Shown here: positions 7,101-7,767 of the stretch, piece after piece
Layout of the letters: each line of letters opens with the position of its first letter
Position numbering within the stretch: position 1 is the first letter of the stretch
Assembly: GCA_028694545.1 (NCBI GenBank)
Contig: JAQVKV010000080.1
Coordinates: forward strand, 1-7,767
Length of the DNA stretch: 7,767 nucleotides
Reading direction: 5' to 3'
DNA from: Zavarzinia sp.
GTDB taxonomy: Bacteria > Pseudomonadota > Alphaproteobacteria > Zavarziniales > Zavarziniaceae
The notes under the pieces: generated by a model
Told to the model about the DNA's origin: nothing
The model's input: the letters and a program-made list of their open reading frames with translations, nothing else
Databases searched by the model: none
Program-made: the position numbers and the translations under genes

Positions 7101-7767
7101 GGTAGGCGGATGGCGACCATGTGAACGCCACGTTTTCGCGTGGCTTCGCGCAGATCGAACTCGAACGCGCAAAGGGCTTCCGGCGCTGGTGCCTGCTCGA
7201 GCGGAAGATCCGCCCAGACGGTACCGATGATTTCGTCGTCCAGCAGGATTTCGATCGCAAAGGGAGAGTTAGGGCGGGCGAGGTCCAGCGCCCAGCCCCG
7301 GATCCGGCCCGGTTCGAAATATTCCCAGGAGCCGCTGTAGTCCGGTTGCGTCGCGTCGCCTTCGTCGGGCGCGCTGCCGCTGGCCATTTCGTGAAGTCGC
7401 CGGGCGACGTCGTCATGGTCGGGAGGCAGATAGGCGCCAACGCCGCGTCGCCCCGCCTTCCGGCGCATCGCGAGAGTCGCGTCCGGCGTCAGGATGTCGA
7501 TCGTCCGGTGGATCGGGCCGACATGAACCTCGAACCGCTCCACTGCTTCGGGCACGGTCTTCAGGAGGGTCGAGCGGCGCGGTGAATCCGCGGCCGGCGC
7601 CACCAGTTCTATCTCGGTCTCGATGTCGGGGCCGGTGACATGAGCCCGAATCGACGGCGGCATGGGCGCCAAGGATTTGAGCGTGATCTCAACAGTTCCG
7701 CCAGGGTGCCGAATGGCGGAGAGGGAACTGCCGTTCAGGACGTATTGCGTCCAGTCGATGCCCAAGG
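4163..7767 (-). CDS. Large modular TPR/beta-module protein, probably glycan-associated (5' partial)
   Basis: No function can be assigned with certainty. The frame is open to the right edge. The first codon there that could start it is TTG at 7765, with no visible ribosome binding site and no in-frame ATG until residue 35, so the N-terminus probably lies outside the window. Numbering from that TTG (1200 residues), I see: a beta-rich N-terminal part (1-95); a 'GWA' module (about 145-224, motif RGWALDL, then a GTVWADL strand); a Pro/Ala/Glu/Asp linker (about 225-318); a mostly helical part (319-450); an Ig-like beta part (about 452-545); a second GWA-type module (about 664-774, motif SGWAASL, then LADISARAD and HSGFEIPLS); and about three TPR-like repeats (917-1010, clearest around GDLAEARTQAREALKLNP). 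The last 120 residues match nothing I recognise. No signal peptide or membrane span is visible. GWA-type modules and TPRs often accompany bacterial glycosyltransferases. A scaffold or acceptor-binding role in the locus is inference. It ends 13 bases before the next gene. Confidence 0.93.
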   Translation of the reverse strand, partial: LGIDWTQYVLNGSSLSAIRHPGGTVEITLKSLAPMPPSIRAHVTGPDIETEIELVAPAADSPRRSTLLKTVPEAVERFEVHVGPIHRTIDILTPDATLAMRRKAGRRGVGAYLPPDHDDVARRLHEMASGSAPDEGDATQPDYSGSWEYFEPGRIRGWALDLARPNSPFAIEILLDDEIIGTVWADLPLEQAPAPEALCAFEFDLREATRKRGVHMVAIRLPEGPLLPPASASPALAPGEETAAGTPVDEKATEDAPSAPPDRIEILLPDGPEDFEAAHTLTAAITAIAAPPERAKDDADAEATSDESKPEDSKAPPLDHESARLLTKLVIGVENQKSHVGRTLDEAMFRLLHDDRFLNGVLHRLRQPFGVLRHFIGAATPLRSEIVAVTQLLPLPDDVRQEMIEARNWRGVLKPFLSYLPFFAHYLGTGKIGDVVIFQHIASLWNDGPLPGPEVVFHPGRDILISGLPEGFSGTVALEIYDSRSEPLARRWLSVEAGSTSGTIPIDDIDAANVAYVASRLLPDTGEAGEWMATVAHIEKTAAPEEIPTTDRIRLSALTVRGCLVQAVCVGEDLPDELAMTVGSATVPLTRRAIRIDEEQNSPAEARYTGRLRPGITPECLFLAPPPEESEGGLPYNIALTIDTGKVRPNGLPAMVPVETAPRPLVGAITFAGGTMSGWAASLTTPEVPLSLVLKATQSVLPPQEGVEPAEIREIRLADISARADAQEPTDLYGKAFGHSGFEIPLSADILDGQPYRLQLVAGTPDAEIVLWEGDFEATQSFLRGQIASAGNSGVIKALMLKLAAAKRLDFMEFVYTMPARNLPADMNETHHFEILTTLMVHCPAAHESKRLGGLFDSLWSLALTPPARFQSSVNVAANALGTAETPANASRFPQSATAEAAIDLAFVAQRHIDNADTYTHYINAAITSRRWAIARRLLAKALAAFPADVPVRVVAARHALLLGDLAEARTQAREALKLNPKAKEAERIIAQTMFSEGRALEALTVMQGGKGISANVYKPASYETMQLAAALDWVGASAETAYAEQRPALIDLAERTTAVHGAIESLSDTTFSILFGSPTPKAKSPHSLFTSYGPSCCQVGFLESPNVDEAPSIGEWAFIFAKQQDLDLALLQAIFAQRRPFEPMVLIQTRGPTSNIDMMTFETLGIMIRGEMLRSLGSCTLDTFIERAKASFKYKTVTI

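Noticed and set aside
1..7767. CRISPR array, tRNA/rRNA genes, insertion sequence ends or transposase
   Set aside because: No regularly spaced repeats, cloverleaf-like or rRNA-like sequence, terminal inverted repeats or transposase motifs were seen. Almost the whole window is coding.

Overview
The window reads as a GC-rich bacterial chromosome segment. Codon use strongly favours G/C in third position, and TTA, CTA and TCA codons are absent over long stretches. This suits a high-GC proteobacterium, most likely an alphaproteobacterium, but no marker gene fixes the taxon. Every convincing gene is on the minus strand, so the locus reads from the right edge to the left.

Layout in transcription order: (1) 7767-4163, a very large modular protein of at least 1200 residues. 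Its 5' end is cut by the window edge. It carries two copies of a beta-rich 'GWA' module, a Pro/Ala/acidic linker, a helical middle, TPR-like repeats and an unrecognised C-terminal domain. (2) 4149-3262, a compact GT-A glycosyltransferase whose motifs resemble the GNT-I (GT13) fold, including an EDD metal-binding triad. (3) 3237-160, a 1025-residue multidomain protein. It has a Rossmann-like N-terminal region, a recognisable GT9 (heptosyltransferase-like) domain, a helical TPR-like stretch and a C-terminal half resembling a degenerate GT-B (GT4-like) enzyme. (4) 159-1, a short stretch with no convincing gene.

The three genes lie 13 and 24 bases apart with no room for promoters between them, so they look like one operon whose promoter is off the right edge. 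The third gene has a clear Shine-Dalgarno; the second has none and is probably translated by coupling. No signal peptide or transmembrane segment is visible in the two complete proteins, nor in the visible part of the large one. This points to cytosolic glycan assembly or glycosylation of a protein acceptor.

The simplest joint reading is part of a surface-polysaccharide or protein-glycosylation locus: a GT-A transferase, a fused GT9/GT-B protein and a large TPR/beta-module partner that may act as scaffold or acceptor binder. Donor sugar and acceptor cannot be read from the sequence. The most unusual points are the GT9/GT-B fusion, an Asn where classical heptosyltransferases carry a catalytic Asp, and the repeated module in the giant protein.
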